Made by a program: the position numbers and the translations under genes
From: Exiguobacterium acetylicum DSM 20416
GTDB lineage: Bacteria; Bacillota; Bacilli; Exiguobacteriales; Exiguobacteriaceae
Assembly: GCF_000702605.1 (NCBI RefSeq)
Contig: NZ_JNIR01000001.1
Location: forward strand, 1,354,501-1,418,500
Direction: 5' to 3'
Length of the DNA stretch: 64,000 nt
Notes under the pieces: generated by a model
What the model was told of the DNA's origin: nothing
The model's input: the letters and a program-made list of their open reading frames with translations, nothing else
The model's database searches: none
Shown: in pieces, positions 1-9,292 of the stretch
Position numbering within the stretch: position 1 is the first letter of the stretch
Layout of the letters: the number at the start of each line of letters is the position of its first letter

Positions 1-1168
1 CGTATGAGAGTGCGACATACATCATCGGACGGTTTTCCATGCGTTCAGCATCAATCGCTACAGGACGTAAGTTGATTGCGTGCATTCCGAGAATCGCGAC
101 TTGTGGACCGTTTAAAATCGGTGTCGACATGAGTGAACCGAACGTACCACCATTCGTGATCGTGAACGTACCACCCGTCAAATCAGATAGACCGAGTTTG
201 TTATCGCGCGCCTTGACCGCTAATTGAATGATGTCTTTTTCAATCTCAGCAAAGTTCTTTTTGTCCGCATCACGCACGACTGGAACGACGAGACCATCTG
301 GTGCTGAAACGGCAATACCGATATCGTAGAATTTCTTCAGGACGATTTCGTCGCCTTGAATCTCAGCATTCAAGTATGGCATCTTTTTAAGTGCTGCGAC
401 TGCTGCTTTCGTAAAGAATGACATGAAGCCAAGTTTGACTTCGTTTTCTTTCACGAATTTCTCTTGGCGACGTTTACGCAGTGCCATGACCGCTGACATA
501 TCGATCTCATTAAATGTTGTCAACATTGCTGCCGTTTGCTGAACTTCAACGAGTCGGTTCGCAATCGTCTTGCGACGGCGTGACATCTTGATTCGCTCTT
601 CCGGTTTCCCAGGAGCGGCTGCAGATGCTGGTGCTGGTGCCGGTGTAGCGGGTTTCGTAGGAGCCGGTTTTGCTTGCTCACGTGGTGCTACTTCAAACGT
701 CGCGACGTCTTGCACACGGATACGACCAAGTGGATCTTGCGTCGCCACTTGTGCTAAATCAATTCCTTTTTCACGAGCCAGTTTACGGGCAGCAGGTGAA
801 GCAATCGGACGATCCGCAACAGATGTACTTTCAGTCGCTGCCACAGCCACCGGTTGTTCCGCTTTTTCTTCTGCTTTTGGTGTCTCTTTTGGAGTTTCTT
901 GTACTGGTTCTGCCACAGCCGGTTTTGGAGCCTCGCCACCAGCAGAGATGACAGCAATCGTTTCCCCGACGCGAACTGTATCTCCTTCAGCAGCCATCAC
1001 TTCCGTCAACGTACCTGCTTCATCTGACGGTACTTCGATATTGACTTTATCTGTCTCGAGCTCAACGATGGCTTCTCCTTTTTCAACGTGATCACCTGGT
1101 TGTTTCAACCAAGACGCCACCGTTCCTTCTGTGATTGATTCGGCAAGTTCTGGTACTTTGATTTCCAT
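1..1168 (-). CDS. odhB: 2-oxoglutarate dehydrogenase E2 (dihydrolipoyl succinyltransferase), partial
   Basis: E2 core of the 2-oxoglutarate dehydrogenase complex; transfers the succinyl group from the E1 TPP intermediate to CoA through a swinging lipoyl arm in the TCA cycle. The N-terminal lipoyl domain carries the lipoyl-lysine motif ETDKVN near residue 43. An Ala/Pro-rich linker, a peripheral subunit-binding domain (SPAARKLAREKGID) and a second Pro/Ala linker follow, then the start of the catalytic acyltransferase domain (MSRRRKTIANRL). The gene runs off the left edge, so the catalytic HxxxDG motif is not visible. The ATG at 1166-1168 is preceded by a strong GGGGGAG ribosome site. It starts 35 bp after odhA on the same strand, so the two form an operon. 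Confidence 0.95.
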   Translation of the reverse strand, partial: MEIKVPELAESITEGTVASWLKQPGDHVEKGEAIVELETDKVNIEVPSDEAGTLTEVMAAEGDTVRVGETIAVISAGGEAPKPAVAEPVQETPKETPKAEEKAEQPVAVAATESTSVADRPIASPAARKLAREKGIDLAQVATQDPLGRIRVQDVATFEVAPREQAKPAPTKPATPAPAPASAAAPGKPEERIKMSRRRKTIANRLVEVQQTAAMLTTFNEIDMSAVMALRKRRQEKFVKENEVKLGFMSFFTKAAVAALKKMPYLNAEIQGDEIVLKKFYDIGIAVSAPDGLVVPVVRDADKKNFAEIEKDIIQLAVKARDNKLGLSDLTGGTFTITNGGTFGSLMSTPILNGPQVAILGMHAINLRPVAIDAERMENRPMMYVALSY

Positions 1169-1203
1169 CGTATTCTCCCCCTATGACTCGATTCTATCTT
1201 AAG

Positions 1204-4044
1204 TTATGATGTGTGATTTGATACGTGTGATGGTGCTGTTGGAGTAGAAGCAGTCGCTGTGAGTGCATCATTGATGATACGTGCCTGCTCTACTTTATGA
1301 CCTGACGGGTCACCTTCTGCTGTACTTGAACGGCGACGACGACCGATGTAACGGACGGTTTGAATACCGTTCGGCGCAACTGTCTCAAGCCGCGGTTCCA
1401 TGAAGGACCACGCCCCCATGTTTTTCGGTTCTTCTTGCACCCAGACCATCTCTTCGACGGATTCATAGCGCGCGATGACTTCTTGTAAGGCTTTCGCCGG
1501 GAATGGATACAACTCCTCGACACGAACGATTTGTAGCCAATCGAGATTCTCATCTGATTTTGAAACGGCTTCAGCTAGATCGATTGCCATCTTACCAGAA
1601 CAGAACACAAGACGTTTAACACGATCTGGTGCTTCGCCAAGTCCAGCTTGTTCGATGACACGGCGGAAACTACCTTCCGTCAACTCAGAGACATCGGATG
1701 TTGCAAGCGGATGACGTAAGAGACTCTTCGGTGTCATGACGACGAGCGGTCGGACTTCCTCTTTCCCGAGAATCGCTGCTTGTCGGCGCAATAAGTGGAA
1801 GTACTGGGCAGCACTCGATACGTTCGCGACCGTCCAGTTTTTCTCACCCGATAACGTCAAGAAGCGTTCTAAACGACCACTCGAGTGTTCTGGTCCTTGC
1901 CCCTCATAACCATGTGGGAGCAACATGACGAGACCTGACGTTTGTCCCCATTTCGCGCGGCTAGCTGAGATGAACTGGTCGAAGATGACTTGACCTGAGT
2001 TCGCAAAGTCCCCATATTGCGCTTCCCATAATACGAGCGTTTCCGGAGCGAAGACGTTATAACCGTATTCAAAACCAAGTACACCTGCTTCAGACAACGG
2101 ACTGTTGTAGACCGAGAATGATGCAGTTGCCGTTGATAAGGCATGGAGTGGCGAGAAGCCTTCTCCTGTTTTCACATCATGAAGATTAATGTTCCGTTGT
2201 GCGAACGTTCCTCGTTCAGAATCTTGACCGCTCAAGCGGATGGGTATTCCATCTGAGAGAATCGAAGCGAACGCCAATGTTTCGGCATGTCCCCAGTCAA
2301 TTCCGTTCTTTGTCGAGAACGCATCCGTCCGGCGCTTCAGGACCTTCTCAAGTTTATGGAACACCTGGAAGCCATCCGGCCACTGTAATAATTCTTCGTT
2401 GTACGCTGTTAGTGTTTCGATCGAGACCCCTGTCTCGATTGTCGGTACGCCTTTAAAGACGACATCCGGCATGACCCCACCATACTCTTTCTCGACGTTC
2501 GGTACTTTCTCTCGAGCCGCTTTCATCTGATCATTGATCGATGTTTCAATCGATTGAATTTCGTCAGCTGTCGCATCCCCATTCGCGACAAGCGTTTTCC
2601 CGTACAAGACACGAATTGGATCATGTTTATGAATCAAATCATATAAGACCGGGTTCGTATTCATCGGTTCATCCATTTCGTTATGACCAAAACGACGGTA
2701 TCCGATTAAATCAATCATGACATCCTTCTTAAACGTTGCCCGGTACTCGCTCGCGAGTAACGCGACAGCGAGACAGCTTTCCGGCTCATCTGCGTTGACG
2801 TGGAAGACTGGGATCTCATACCCTTTGGTAAGATCACTCGAGTAACGCGTCGAACGGGAGTCCGTCGGCTCCGTTGTGAAGCCGATCGTGTTATTCGCGA
2901 TGATATGAATCGTTCCGCCGGTGTTATATCCTTTGAGATTCGCTAAATTCAACGTTTCAGCCACGATTCCTTGACCTGGGAACGCTGCATCCCCGTGAAT
3001 GAGGATCGCAGCAGCAGCTGCTTGCTCTTGGCGTGGTGCCCCTTTTTGTGAGCGATCATCTTGTGCCGCACGTGTGAAGCCTTCAACGACTGGGTCGACG
3101 AACTCAAGGTGCGACGGATTGTTTGCAAGCGTCATCCGGACGTTACGTGTCTCTTGCTCGAGTTTTCGGTTTAAACCGAGGTGATACTTCACGTCGCCTG
3201 CCAAACCGTACGTGATCCCAATCGAGCCTTCAGATGGAACGAGATCATGGTTCGGTGCATGTTGGAACTCAGCAAAGATCATTTCATATGGCTTCCCGAG
3301 TACGTGCGCCAAAACGTTCAACCGTCCACGGTGTGCCATTCCGATATTGATCGTCTCCGACCCGTTCGAGATGAGGTGTCCGACGATCGTGTCGAGCAAT
3401 GGCACCATTGCGTCAAGTCCCTCAATCGAGAACCGCTTTTGACCGACATATGTTTTGTGCAAGTATTTTTCGAAAAGGTCCGTTTCAGCCAAGCGTTTGA
3501 ATAACTGTTTCTTTTGTTCAGCATCTAGCGTCGCTGTCAAAGCACCTTGCTCGATTTTTTGACGGAGCCATTTCTTTTCATCGAGATCGTCGACATGCTG
3601 GAACTCAACAGCGGCTGCTCCCGTGTACTGTGCCTTTAAATGTTCGATGCCTTCATACGCGTCCTGTATACCAGTTGGTGGTTCAGGGCAGACGAGTGAG
3701 ACTGGCATTTTCCGAAGATCTGCCTCTGTCAATCCGTACTGACTCAATTCGAATAATCCTGTTTCTCGCGGATGGTCCTTCAGCGGATAGATATCCGCCG
3801 CAAGATGTCCTTTTGCACGAATTTGTTCCGCTAAACGATTCGCCGCAAGATATTTTTCGAAATCTCCTGTCTCGACTTGCATCGGTACGACTGGTTCCGT
3901 CACGGGTGCACCATGCTCTTCGAAATACGCACGTGTCTCCTCATCAACGGATGTCTTGTCTTCTAAAAAACGCTCGTACAATTCAATAATGTAGCCAAGG
4001 TTTGGTCCATAAAATGCTTGTTGATCTTGCTCGTGGCCTGCCAT
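1204..4044 (-). CDS. odhA: 2-oxoglutarate dehydrogenase E1 component
   Basis: Thiamine-diphosphate-dependent decarboxylase that oxidises 2-oxoglutarate and succinylates the lipoyl group of OdhB. The 946-aa length is close to the Bacillus OdhA family. The N-terminus has the short E1 motif for complex assembly (YGPNLGYIIELYERFL). The TPP/Mg site is seen as IHGDAAFPGQG and the following NLKGYNTGG around residues 350-380. Transketolase-like sequences such as LPHGYEGQGPEHSS fall near residue 715, and the C-terminal multifunctional E1 domain ends the protein. It is the first gene of odhA-odhB. A perfect cre 74 bp upstream suggests carbon catabolite repression. Confidence 0.97.
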   Translation of the reverse strand: MAGHEQDQQAFYGPNLGYIIELYERFLEDKTSVDEETRAYFEEHGAPVTEPVVPMQVETGDFEKYLAANRLAEQIRAKGHLAADIYPLKDHPRETGLFELSQYGLTEADLRKMPVSLVCPEPPTGIQDAYEGIEHLKAQYTGAAAVEFQHVDDLDEKKWLRQKIEQGALTATLDAEQKKQLFKRLAETDLFEKYLHKTYVGQKRFSIEGLDAMVPLLDTIVGHLISNGSETINIGMAHRGRLNVLAHVLGKPYEMIFAEFQHAPNHDLVPSEGSIGITYGLAGDVKYHLGLNRKLEQETRNVRMTLANNPSHLEFVDPVVEGFTRAAQDDRSQKGAPRQEQAAAAAILIHGDAAFPGQGIVAETLNLANLKGYNTGGTIHIIANNTIGFTTEPTDSRSTRYSSDLTKGYEIPVFHVNADEPESCLAVALLASEYRATFKKDVMIDLIGYRRFGHNEMDEPMNTNPVLYDLIHKHDPIRVLYGKTLVANGDATADEIQSIETSINDQMKAAREKVPNVEKEYGGVMPDVVFKGVPTIETGVSIETLTAYNEELLQWPDGFQVFHKLEKVLKRRTDAFSTKNGIDWGHAETLAFASILSDGIPIRLSGQDSERGTFAQRNINLHDVKTGEGFSPLHALSTATASFSVYNSPLSEAGVLGFEYGYNVFAPETLVLWEAQYGDFANSGQVIFDQFISASRAKWGQTSGLVMLLPHGYEGQGPEHSSGRLERFLTLSGEKNWTVANVSSAAQYFHLLRRQAAILGKEEVRPLVVMTPKSLLRHPLATSDVSELTEGSFRRVIEQAGLGEAPDRVKRLVFCSGKMAIDLAEAVSKSDENLDWLQIVRVEELYPFPAKALQEVIARYESVEEMVWVQEEPKNMGAWSFMEPRLETVAPNGIQTVRYIGRRRRSSTAEGDPSGHKVEQARIINDALTATASTPTAPSHVSNHTS

Positions 4045-4117
4045 GTACGGTTCCCCCCGTTTCTATATTTCTCCCCACACATCCAGTGGATACTCGATGT
4101 GTTTCCAGCCCTCTACC

Positions 4118-4131
4118 TGTTAGCGCTTTCA
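4118..4131. promoter_or_regulatory. cre site (CcpA) upstream of odhA
   Basis: TGTTAGCGCTTTCA matches the Bacillus cre consensus TGWNANCGNTNWCA at every fixed position. It lies 74 bp upstream of the odhA start, a position expected for CcpA repression of a TCA-cycle operon. The site is read directly; the role is inferred from the family. Confidence 0.7.
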
Positions 4132-4322
4132 AAAGGAATTGCATGAATAAAACGCTGAACGTCATGAGAAGGAATGACCGTGTCATTCTTCCATGAAAGT
4201 GCCTTCGTTACTATATTACTACTCTTTTCCTATGTGTGCATTTCGAATTCCCAAATTCTCACGCTTAAATGTATAAGTTTTTCTTATGACCACTTGCCTA
4301 GTTATTTATGATTCGTCAAAAA

Positions 4323-4352
4323 ACCGGCGTATCCGCATTTAGATACGCCGGT
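4323..4352 (-). terminator. Terminator of amino-acid ABC operon
   Basis: An 11-bp perfect stem (ACCGGCGTATC / GATACGCCGGT) with an 8-nt loop is followed on the minus strand by TTTTTGACG. It lies just after the stop of the ATPase gene at 4357. Confidence 0.9.
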
Positions 4353-4356
4353 CTCA

Positions 4357-5085
4357 TCATAAGACTTTACTAAGGAACGATTGCGTCCGTTCGTGTTGTG
4401 GAGAATCAAATAATGCTTGTGGTACGTTCTCTTCGACGATATAACCACCATCCATGAATAAGACGCGATCTCCAACCTCTCGAGCAAATCCCATCTCATG
4501 GGTCACGACGACCATCGTCATGCCTTCAAGAGCAAGTTGTTTCATGACGGCAAGCACGTCACCTACCATTTCCGGGTCAAGTGCTGACGTTGGCTCATCA
4601 AACAACATGATTTTCGGATTCATTGCAAGCGCGCGGGCAATCGCGACCCGTTGTTTTTGACCACCAGATAATTCACCTGGATAATTATCCGCTTTTTCAC
4701 GTAATCCGACTTTATCAAGGAGTTCAAGTGCCCGCTGTTTCGCCTGTTCTTTATCCGATTTACGTACTTTGATCGGTGCGAGCGTGACGTTTTCTAACAC
4801 AGTTTTATGCGGGAAGAGATTAAAATGTTGAAAGACCATCCCTACTTCTTCCCGGACCTTGTTAATATCGACCTTTGGACTCGTAATGTCGAAATCATCG
4901 ACAATGACCGTGCCACCTGTAATCTCTTCCAATCGATTCAAACAGCGTAAAAACGTACTTTTCCCAGATCCCGACGGACCGATGACACAGACGACTTCTT
5001 TTTCGGCAATCGAGACGTTGATGTCTTTTAAGACTTCATTCGAACCGAAGGATTTCTTTAGATTCTTTACTTCAATGATACTCAT
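4357..5085 (-). CDS. Polar amino-acid ABC transporter ATP-binding protein (GlnQ family)
   Basis: Cytoplasmic ATPase that powers a polar amino-acid importer. The 242 aa show Walker [10 protein letters not shown] (about residue 36), Q-loop, signature [10 protein letters not shown] (about 138), Walker [13 protein letters not shown] and switch H in VVVTHEMGF. Lengths and motifs are typical of the GlnQ/ArtP/TcyC group. Its start overlaps the permease stop by 4 bp (ATGA), which indicates translational coupling. It is the last gene of the binding protein-permease-ATPase operon and is followed at once by a terminator. The substrate (glutamine, arginine or cystine) cannot be read from the sequence. 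Confidence 0.93.
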   Translation of the reverse strand: MSIIEVKNLKKSFGSNEVLKDINVSIAEKEVVCVIGPSGSGKSTFLRCLNRLEEITGGTVIVDDFDITSPKVDINKVREEVGMVFQHFNLFPHKTVLENVTLAPIKVRKSDKEQAKQRALELLDKVGLREKADNYPGELSGGQKQRVAIARALAMNPKIMLFDEPTSALDPEMVGDVLAVMKQLALEGMTMVVVTHEMGFAREVGDRVLFMDGGYIVEENVPQALFDSPQHERTQSFLSKVL

Positions 5086-5726
5086 CGTAATGTAAACCTC
5101 CGTTCCAAGAACTTCGCCACTAAGGACAAGAGATAAATGATGACGAAGTACATCAATCCGACGACGGACCAGACGATGAATGGTTCAAACGTCGTTGACT
5201 GCTGTACTTGACCTTGTTGCGTCAAGTCAGCGATGCCGATAATCGACAACAACGATGTATCTTTTAAGCTAATGATCGATTGGTTCGTAATCGTTGGTAA
5301 CATCCGCCGGAATGCTTGCGGTAAGATGATCTGCACCATCGTTTGACGCCCTGTCATCCCGAGTGAACGTGCAGCTTCTGTTTGTCCTTTATCAATCGAT
5401 TGGATACCAGCTCGAATGATCTCTGCAAAATAAGCACCGGCATTGATTGCGACCGTCAGTATCCCTGCATACATCCGGTCCATCGATAACCATTCGAGCG
5501 AGTTAAGTCCAAAATAGATGAAGAATAACTGAACGATGAACGGCGTTCCGCGAATGACATCAATATAGACAATCGCGATCCCGTTTAAGATTTTTGATGG
5601 TGATAAGCGCATCAATGCGACGACTAAGCCAATCAGAAAGCCGACGATGACCGCGATGATGAAAATATACAATGTGACTTGAAGCCCTTCCAAGAAAAAT
5701 GGAAATGCGGTTTTGACCACTTCCAT
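5082..5726 (-). CDS. Polar amino-acid ABC transporter permease
   Basis: Membrane subunit of the importer, 214 aa, of the HisMQ/GlnP family. Hydrophobic segments lie near residues 15-40, 55-75, 85-110 and 180-205. The EAA loop that contacts the ATPase reads [12 protein letters not shown] around residue 137, followed by [11 protein letters not shown]. One permease gene implies a homodimer. It lies between the binding-protein gene (31-bp gap) and the ATPase gene (4-bp overlap). Confidence 0.93.
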   Translation of the reverse strand: MEVVKTAFPFFLEGLQVTLYIFIIAVIVGFLIGLVVALMRLSPSKILNGIAIVYIDVIRGTPFIVQLFFIYFGLNSLEWLSMDRMYAGILTVAINAGAYFAEIIRAGIQSIDKGQTEAARSLGMTGRQTMVQIILPQAFRRMLPTITNQSIISLKDTSLLSIIGIADLTQQGQVQQSTTFEPFIVWSVVGLMYFVIIYLLSLVAKFLERRFTLR

Positions 5727-5757
5727 TGGCTATCCCACTCCCTTATTGCCTTGCGAC

Positions 5758-6525
5758 TTATTTCAGATACGTATCAACGATTTTATCGTATTCACCGTTT
5801 TCTTTTAGATTCGCAAGTCCTTTGTTGATTTTCTTCATCAGATCCTCGTTCTCACCTTTTAAGACAGCGATTCCGTAATTGTCCCCGTTGAGACGGTCTC
5901 CGACAAGTTTTAATCCAAGGTTTTGTTGTTTGTTTGCATATGAGATGACAGGATAATCTTCAATCAAGGCTGCTGCGTTACCGTTCTTCACTTCTTGGAA
6001 CATCGCTGGGCTGTCATTGAACTGTGTGACTGTGAAGCCAAGCTTATCTGCGTTATCCGTTGCATATTTCGCACCCGTCGTTCCCTTTTTGACGGCTACT
6101 TTTTTCCCTTTTAAATCGTTGACGGATTTAATACCATTCTCATCTTCTTTGACGACTAAAATAAGACCAGCTTTGAAGTATGGATCTGAGAATGTGACGA
6201 CTTTCTTCCGTTCTGGCGTAATACTCATACCGGCAATGGCAACGTCCAATTGATTGGCTTGAAGTGCCGGAATGATACCGCTAAAGTCCATTGCTTCAAA
6301 TTGAATCTTGAAGTTCTGATCCTTCGCGATTGCTTTCATGAGATCAATGTCGATTCCCTTGTACGTATCCCCATCTTTATATTCAAATGGTGGGTACGTG
6401 ACGTCAATGCCGACCTTATACGTCTTTCCTTCTGACGACTCTTCTTCTTTCGAACCGATGCTACATGCACCAAGCACGAGAACACAGCTCATCAAGAGCG
6501 CTAGCAAGATACTCCCTTTTTTCAT
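5758..6525 (-). CDS. Amino-acid ABC transporter substrate-binding lipoprotein
   Basis: Extracytoplasmic receptor of the importer, 255 aa, SBP_bac_3 fold. The N-terminus is a lipoprotein signal peptide with the lipobox LGAC, so the mature protein should be lipid-anchored at Cys20. Family motifs are present: GIDVTYPPFEYKDG (ligand-binding strand), GIDIDLMKAIA, and AIAGMSITPERKKVVTFSDPY. It is the first gene of the operon, and its ATG is preceded by GAGAGGGGA. Polar amino acids are the expected ligands; the exact one is unknown. Confidence 0.93.
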   Translation of the reverse strand: MKKGSILLALLMSCVLVLGACSIGSKEEESSEGKTYKVGIDVTYPPFEYKDGDTYKGIDIDLMKAIAKDQNFKIQFEAMDFSGIIPALQANQLDVAIAGMSITPERKKVVTFSDPYFKAGLILVVKEDENGIKSVNDLKGKKVAVKKGTTGAKYATDNADKLGFTVTQFNDSPAMFQEVKNGNAAALIEDYPVISYANKQQNLGLKLVGDRLNGDNYGIAVLKGENEDLMKKINKGLANLKENGEYDKIVDTYLK

Positions 6526-6680
6526 GTTTGTTTCCCCTCTCCTATGTGTTAAAGATTGTTTACTCTACTTAGTACTTTCCCTGAAGAGTACCCTCTTTAA
6601 AACGTATTTTACCAGAAAAATTCTAAAAAGATAAACTTTTCTGAATTTTTATTCGTTGAAACCGTTTTCTATTCATCATC

Positions 6681-6719
6681 AAAAAAGAAGGCAACCCCTT
6701 GCTGGGATTGCCTCCTTCA
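6681..6719 (-). terminator. Terminator after tRNA-Leu
   Basis: On the minus strand AGGAGGCAATCCC / GGGGTTGCCTTCT form a stem around AGCAA and are followed by a run of T. It lies about 10 bp after the tRNA 3' end. Confidence 0.85.
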
Positions 6720-6727
6720 ATCATTTA

Positions 6728-6811
6728 TGCCGCCGAGAGGACTTGAACCTCCACGGTGTTGCCACCACTAGATTCTGAGTCTAGCGCGTCTACCAGTTCC
6801 GCCACGACGAC
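6728..6811 (-). tRNA. tRNA-Leu(CAG)
   Basis: The 84-nt class II tRNA folds completely. The acceptor stem is GTCGTCG with CGGCGGC plus discriminator A. The D-arm contains TGGTAGACGCG, and the anticodon stem CTAGA/TCTAG encloses loop CTCAGAA, giving anticodon CAG. A long variable arm (GTGGCAACAC) and T-arm GGTTCAAGTCC follow. CCA is not encoded. It stands as a single tRNA gene with its own promoter and terminator. Confidence 0.95.
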
Positions 6812-6827
6812 GTTGATTTATGATATT

Positions 6828-6857
6828 AATATAGCGGGTAACGAACTGAGTTGTCAA
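6828..6857 (-). promoter_or_regulatory. Promoter of tRNA-Leu
   Basis: The minus strand has a perfect -35 TTGACA (6852-6857), an 18-bp spacer and a -10 TATATT (6828-6833), which would start transcription a few bases before the tRNA. The -35 hexamer overlaps the TGA stop of the upstream hydrolase gene. Confidence 0.7.
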
Positions 6858-7786
6858 TCATTTCGCAAGATGTTGCGAACGAACTTCTCGACGACATCAT
6901 CATACAATGCCGGATCCTCAAAATAGGCCATCGCGTGAGCGGCATTCGGAATGACGACGAGCTCTTTTTCTGTTGGACAAGCTTCATACAGCTCATATAC
7001 CATATCTGTCGGTACAAACGTATCTGCCCCACCATGGATGAACAAAATTGGTACCTGTGCTTTTTTGACTTGTTTCAGCGCTGATGCTTCACGGAACGTA
7101 TAACCTGCCTTTAGCTTCGTCAATACGCTCGTCATACCTAAAAACGGGAAATGTGGTAGTCGATACATCCGCTTCATCTGATACGCAAGTACAGCATTGA
7201 CGGACGTATAGGCACAATCAGAAATGATTCCTTTGATCTGTGGTGGGAGTTGCTCGCCACTCGTCATCAATACGGTCGCCCCTCCCATCGACACCCCATG
7301 CAAGAACAGTTTCGCATCCTGTCCAATCCGTTCAATCAGATAGTTCGACCAACTGAGACAATCTTCCCGATCATGCCATCCGAATCCGATATAGTGACCG
7401 TCACTCATTCCGTGTCCTCGATTATCCGGCATCATGACATGAAAACCGGCCTGATGGTACAGATAGGCGAATCCGGCTAAATCCGTTCCGACGCCTCCGT
7501 ATCCGTGCACGAGAATGACAATCCGATCTGATGGAACAGGAGACGGAAGGAAGTGCCCGCGTAACGTCAAACCATCTTTCGCTTCAATCTCGATCCGCTC
7601 GAGCGGCTGCTCCTTGATCCAGGTCTGTCCAGGTTGCATCAATCGGACCATCTCATCACTCAAATCCCGATTATTCGATAAGAAAGGCTTCGGATTCGTG
7701 GCGATTGCCATCTCATAAAAATAATAACTCGCTGCTACTAATCCGGATCCGATGACTCCGATTCCAATTTTTGTTCTGCGACGCAT
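6854..7786 (-). CDS. Membrane-anchored alpha/beta hydrolase
   Basis: Serine hydrolase of the alpha/beta fold (about 310 aa) with one N-terminal membrane anchor (IGIGVIGSGLVAASYYF), so the catalytic domain probably faces outside. It shows the oxyanion-hole motif LVHGYGG, the nucleophile elbow GVSMGG, and the acid/His pair in HGGADTFVP and NAAHAMAYF. This resembles the Bacillus YqkD/prolyl-oligopeptidase-like group; the substrate is unknown. I chose the ATG at 7786 because AAGGAG lies 8 bp before it; a GTG three codons upstream is too close to that site. It is probably the last gene of an operon with the two genes upstream (21-bp gap). Confidence 0.85.
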   Translation of the reverse strand: MRRRTKIGIGVIGSGLVAASYYFYEMAIATNPKPFLSNNRDLSDEMVRLMQPGQTWIKEQPLERIEIEAKDGLTLRGHFLPSPVPSDRIVILVHGYGGVGTDLAGFAYLYHQAGFHVMMPDNRGHGMSDGHYIGFGWHDREDCLSWSNYLIERIGQDAKLFLHGVSMGGATVLMTSGEQLPPQIKGIISDCAYTSVNAVLAYQMKRMYRLPHFPFLGMTSVLTKLKAGYTFREASALKQVKKAQVPILFIHGGADTFVPTDMVYELYEACPTEKELVVIPNAAHAMAYFEDPALYDDVVEKFVRNILRND

Positions 7787-7807
7787 CTGCCCCACTCCTT
7801 CTTTCAG

Positions 7808-8149
7808 TTATAGCTCGATCTTCAGTTGAGCAGCATGGTCATCCTCTTCATCCTGCAAGACTTGTTGACGTAATCGTTGTTCTTGTTGCTGACGCCGGTA
7901 GGCAAACTCTTGGACAAGCTCTGTACCCGTGAACCCATCTTCTACGAGTTCGCTCAATAAATCCGTTTCTGTCTCGACGACCTCGCCCGGACGTCGCATG
8001 ACGAGAACATCTCCGACTTGTGCAATCAGCAATTCATCTTCTAGACGAAGTGCATCGTAAAATGGTTCCGGTAACGTCATTCGACGTGTCTCCGGATTGA
8101 TATGGACGCGTTTATAAACGCCTAATGCTTGAAACTTACGACGTGCCAT
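7808..8149 (-). CDS. AbrB/SpoVT-like small protein
   Basis: A 113-aa protein of unknown function. Residues 15-55 (RVHINPETRRMTLPEPF, then DALRLEDELLIAQ and DVLVMRRP) read like a swapped-hairpin AbrB/SpoVT DNA-binding domain of the kind found in transition-state regulators and antitoxins. The C-terminal half is acidic and Gln/Glu-rich (YRRQQQEQRLRQQ), likely helical. It lies 15 bp after the S66 peptidase gene and 21 bp before the hydrolase gene. No toxin-like partner is next to it. The domain call rests on visual pattern only. Confidence 0.65.
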   Translation of the reverse strand: MARRKFQALGVYKRVHINPETRRMTLPEPFYDALRLEDELLIAQVGDVLVMRRPGEVVETETDLLSELVEDGFTGTELVQEFAYRRQQQEQRLRQQVLQDEEDDHAAQLKIEL

Positions 8150-8164
8150 TGCGTGCTCTCCTTT

Positions 8165-9175
8165 TTAGTTGAACGTCAGATCGATTCGTGAATCTTTTCC
8201 TTGAATACGAACCGTACCCGTCGCTCCATTGATTAACGTCAACTGTGGCGGCTGATGACCGATGTCAAGATCATATAAGACTGGTAAGCCCGTTTCATCT
8301 GCTAGATACTGATACACGTCTAGCCATGTCAGATCTTCTGTGATCCTTGCAGACGTACGACCGAATAAAAAGCCAGCCGCATGGTCAAACCATCCTGCAT
8401 ACGCCATTTGTCGAAGTGTCCGGTGCACCTCTGCTGAACTCGCTTCAGACACCTCGAAGTACCAGAGTATCGGTTCTCCGTTGATTTCTTCACGCTGGAA
8501 ACGCTGTACATCTCCGTACGGTGTCCCAATCAGATGGCGAATCGTCTCAAGACACCCACCAAGTATCCGTCCGGTCACTTCTTTTCGCTCATCAAGTGCT
8601 TTCCATTCGGTCGCTTCCGTCAGTTGAAATAACGAACCTGCTGGACGTTCTTGGTCTGTCCACTCGGATTGATAACGATCGGAAGCCCACTGTGTGACGG
8701 TTCCTCCAGTTGGCGTTGCGAGCACCCGTCGCCAGGCACTTGTCGTCTCGTCCCATTCTTCACTTCGAAGCTCAACGAAATTCGGACCATGTGCTGTCGC
8801 CATCCCCGTCTGAAGCGTCAGACTGAGCAATAACGTACTGATATCGGAATAGCCAAGCAACCATTTCGGTCGGTACGTAGCTAGCGCCAACTCGGGTAAA
8901 AGATCAATGGCGCGTTCCCCACCAAATGGCGGGATAACGGCATCAATCGTCTCATCCGTCATCATCTGATTCAATTCTTCGGCGCGTTGTTTAACCGGCG
9001 CACTCGCAGCAAGTTGATGCGACCAAATCGTTTCGCCCAAACGGACGTTCATTTGCCGTGCTTGTACTTGTTCAACTGCTCGTTCGACCCATTCCTGTTG
9101 CTGTTCACGTAATCCGGAGGAGGGCGCCGTCACTCCGATCGTTTGACCTGTCCAACCTAAAAATGGATATTTCAT
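8165..9175 (-). CDS. S66 family peptidase (LD-carboxypeptidase/MccF-like)
   Basis: 336-aa member of peptidase family S66, which includes LD-carboxypeptidase A (murein tetrapeptide recycling) and MccF self-immunity proteins. The nucleophile motif is GYSDIS (Ser near residue 128), after the conserved PPFGGERAIDLLPEL. The catalytic Glu/His part is seen in WYFEVSE and DIGHQPPQLTL. No signal peptide is present, so it is cytoplasmic. It heads the three-gene cluster 9175-6854. Whether it acts on murein or on peptide-nucleotide antibiotics cannot be decided from the sequence. Confidence 0.88.
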   Translation of the reverse strand: MKYPFLGWTGQTIGVTAPSSGLREQQQEWVERAVEQVQARQMNVRLGETIWSHQLAASAPVKQRAEELNQMMTDETIDAVIPPFGGERAIDLLPELALATYRPKWLLGYSDISTLLLSLTLQTGMATAHGPNFVELRSEEWDETTSAWRRVLATPTGGTVTQWASDRYQSEWTDQERPAGSLFQLTEATEWKALDERKEVTGRILGGCLETIRHLIGTPYGDVQRFQREEINGEPILWYFEVSEASSAEVHRTLRQMAYAGWFDHAAGFLFGRTSARITEDLTWLDVYQYLADETGLPVLYDLDIGHQPPQLTLINGATGTVRIQGKDSRIDLTFN

Positions 9176-9292
9176 GGTGACCCCCTATAATGCCATAGTG
9201 TGAAACTATCTTCTCGTCAAAATATGAGTTCATTATACCGTTCTTATGCCGCATTACCAACTTTTATCCTGTTAGAACGTCGTGATACGAAC

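Larger units (their letters stand above)
4045..4356. other. Intergenic region upstream of odhA
   Basis: This 312-bp stretch has no convincing gene. It holds the odhA leader and ribosome site (GGGGGGAAC just before 4044), a perfect catabolite-responsive element at 4118-4131, and the terminator of the amino-acid ABC operon at 4323-4352. I did not find a textbook -35/-10 pair for odhA. Confidence 0.6.

Noticed and set aside
570-1091. Open plus-strand frames opposite odhB (up to 173 aa)
   Set aside because: They are antisense shadows of the Ala/Pro-rich linkers of OdhB and have no ribosome site or family likeness.
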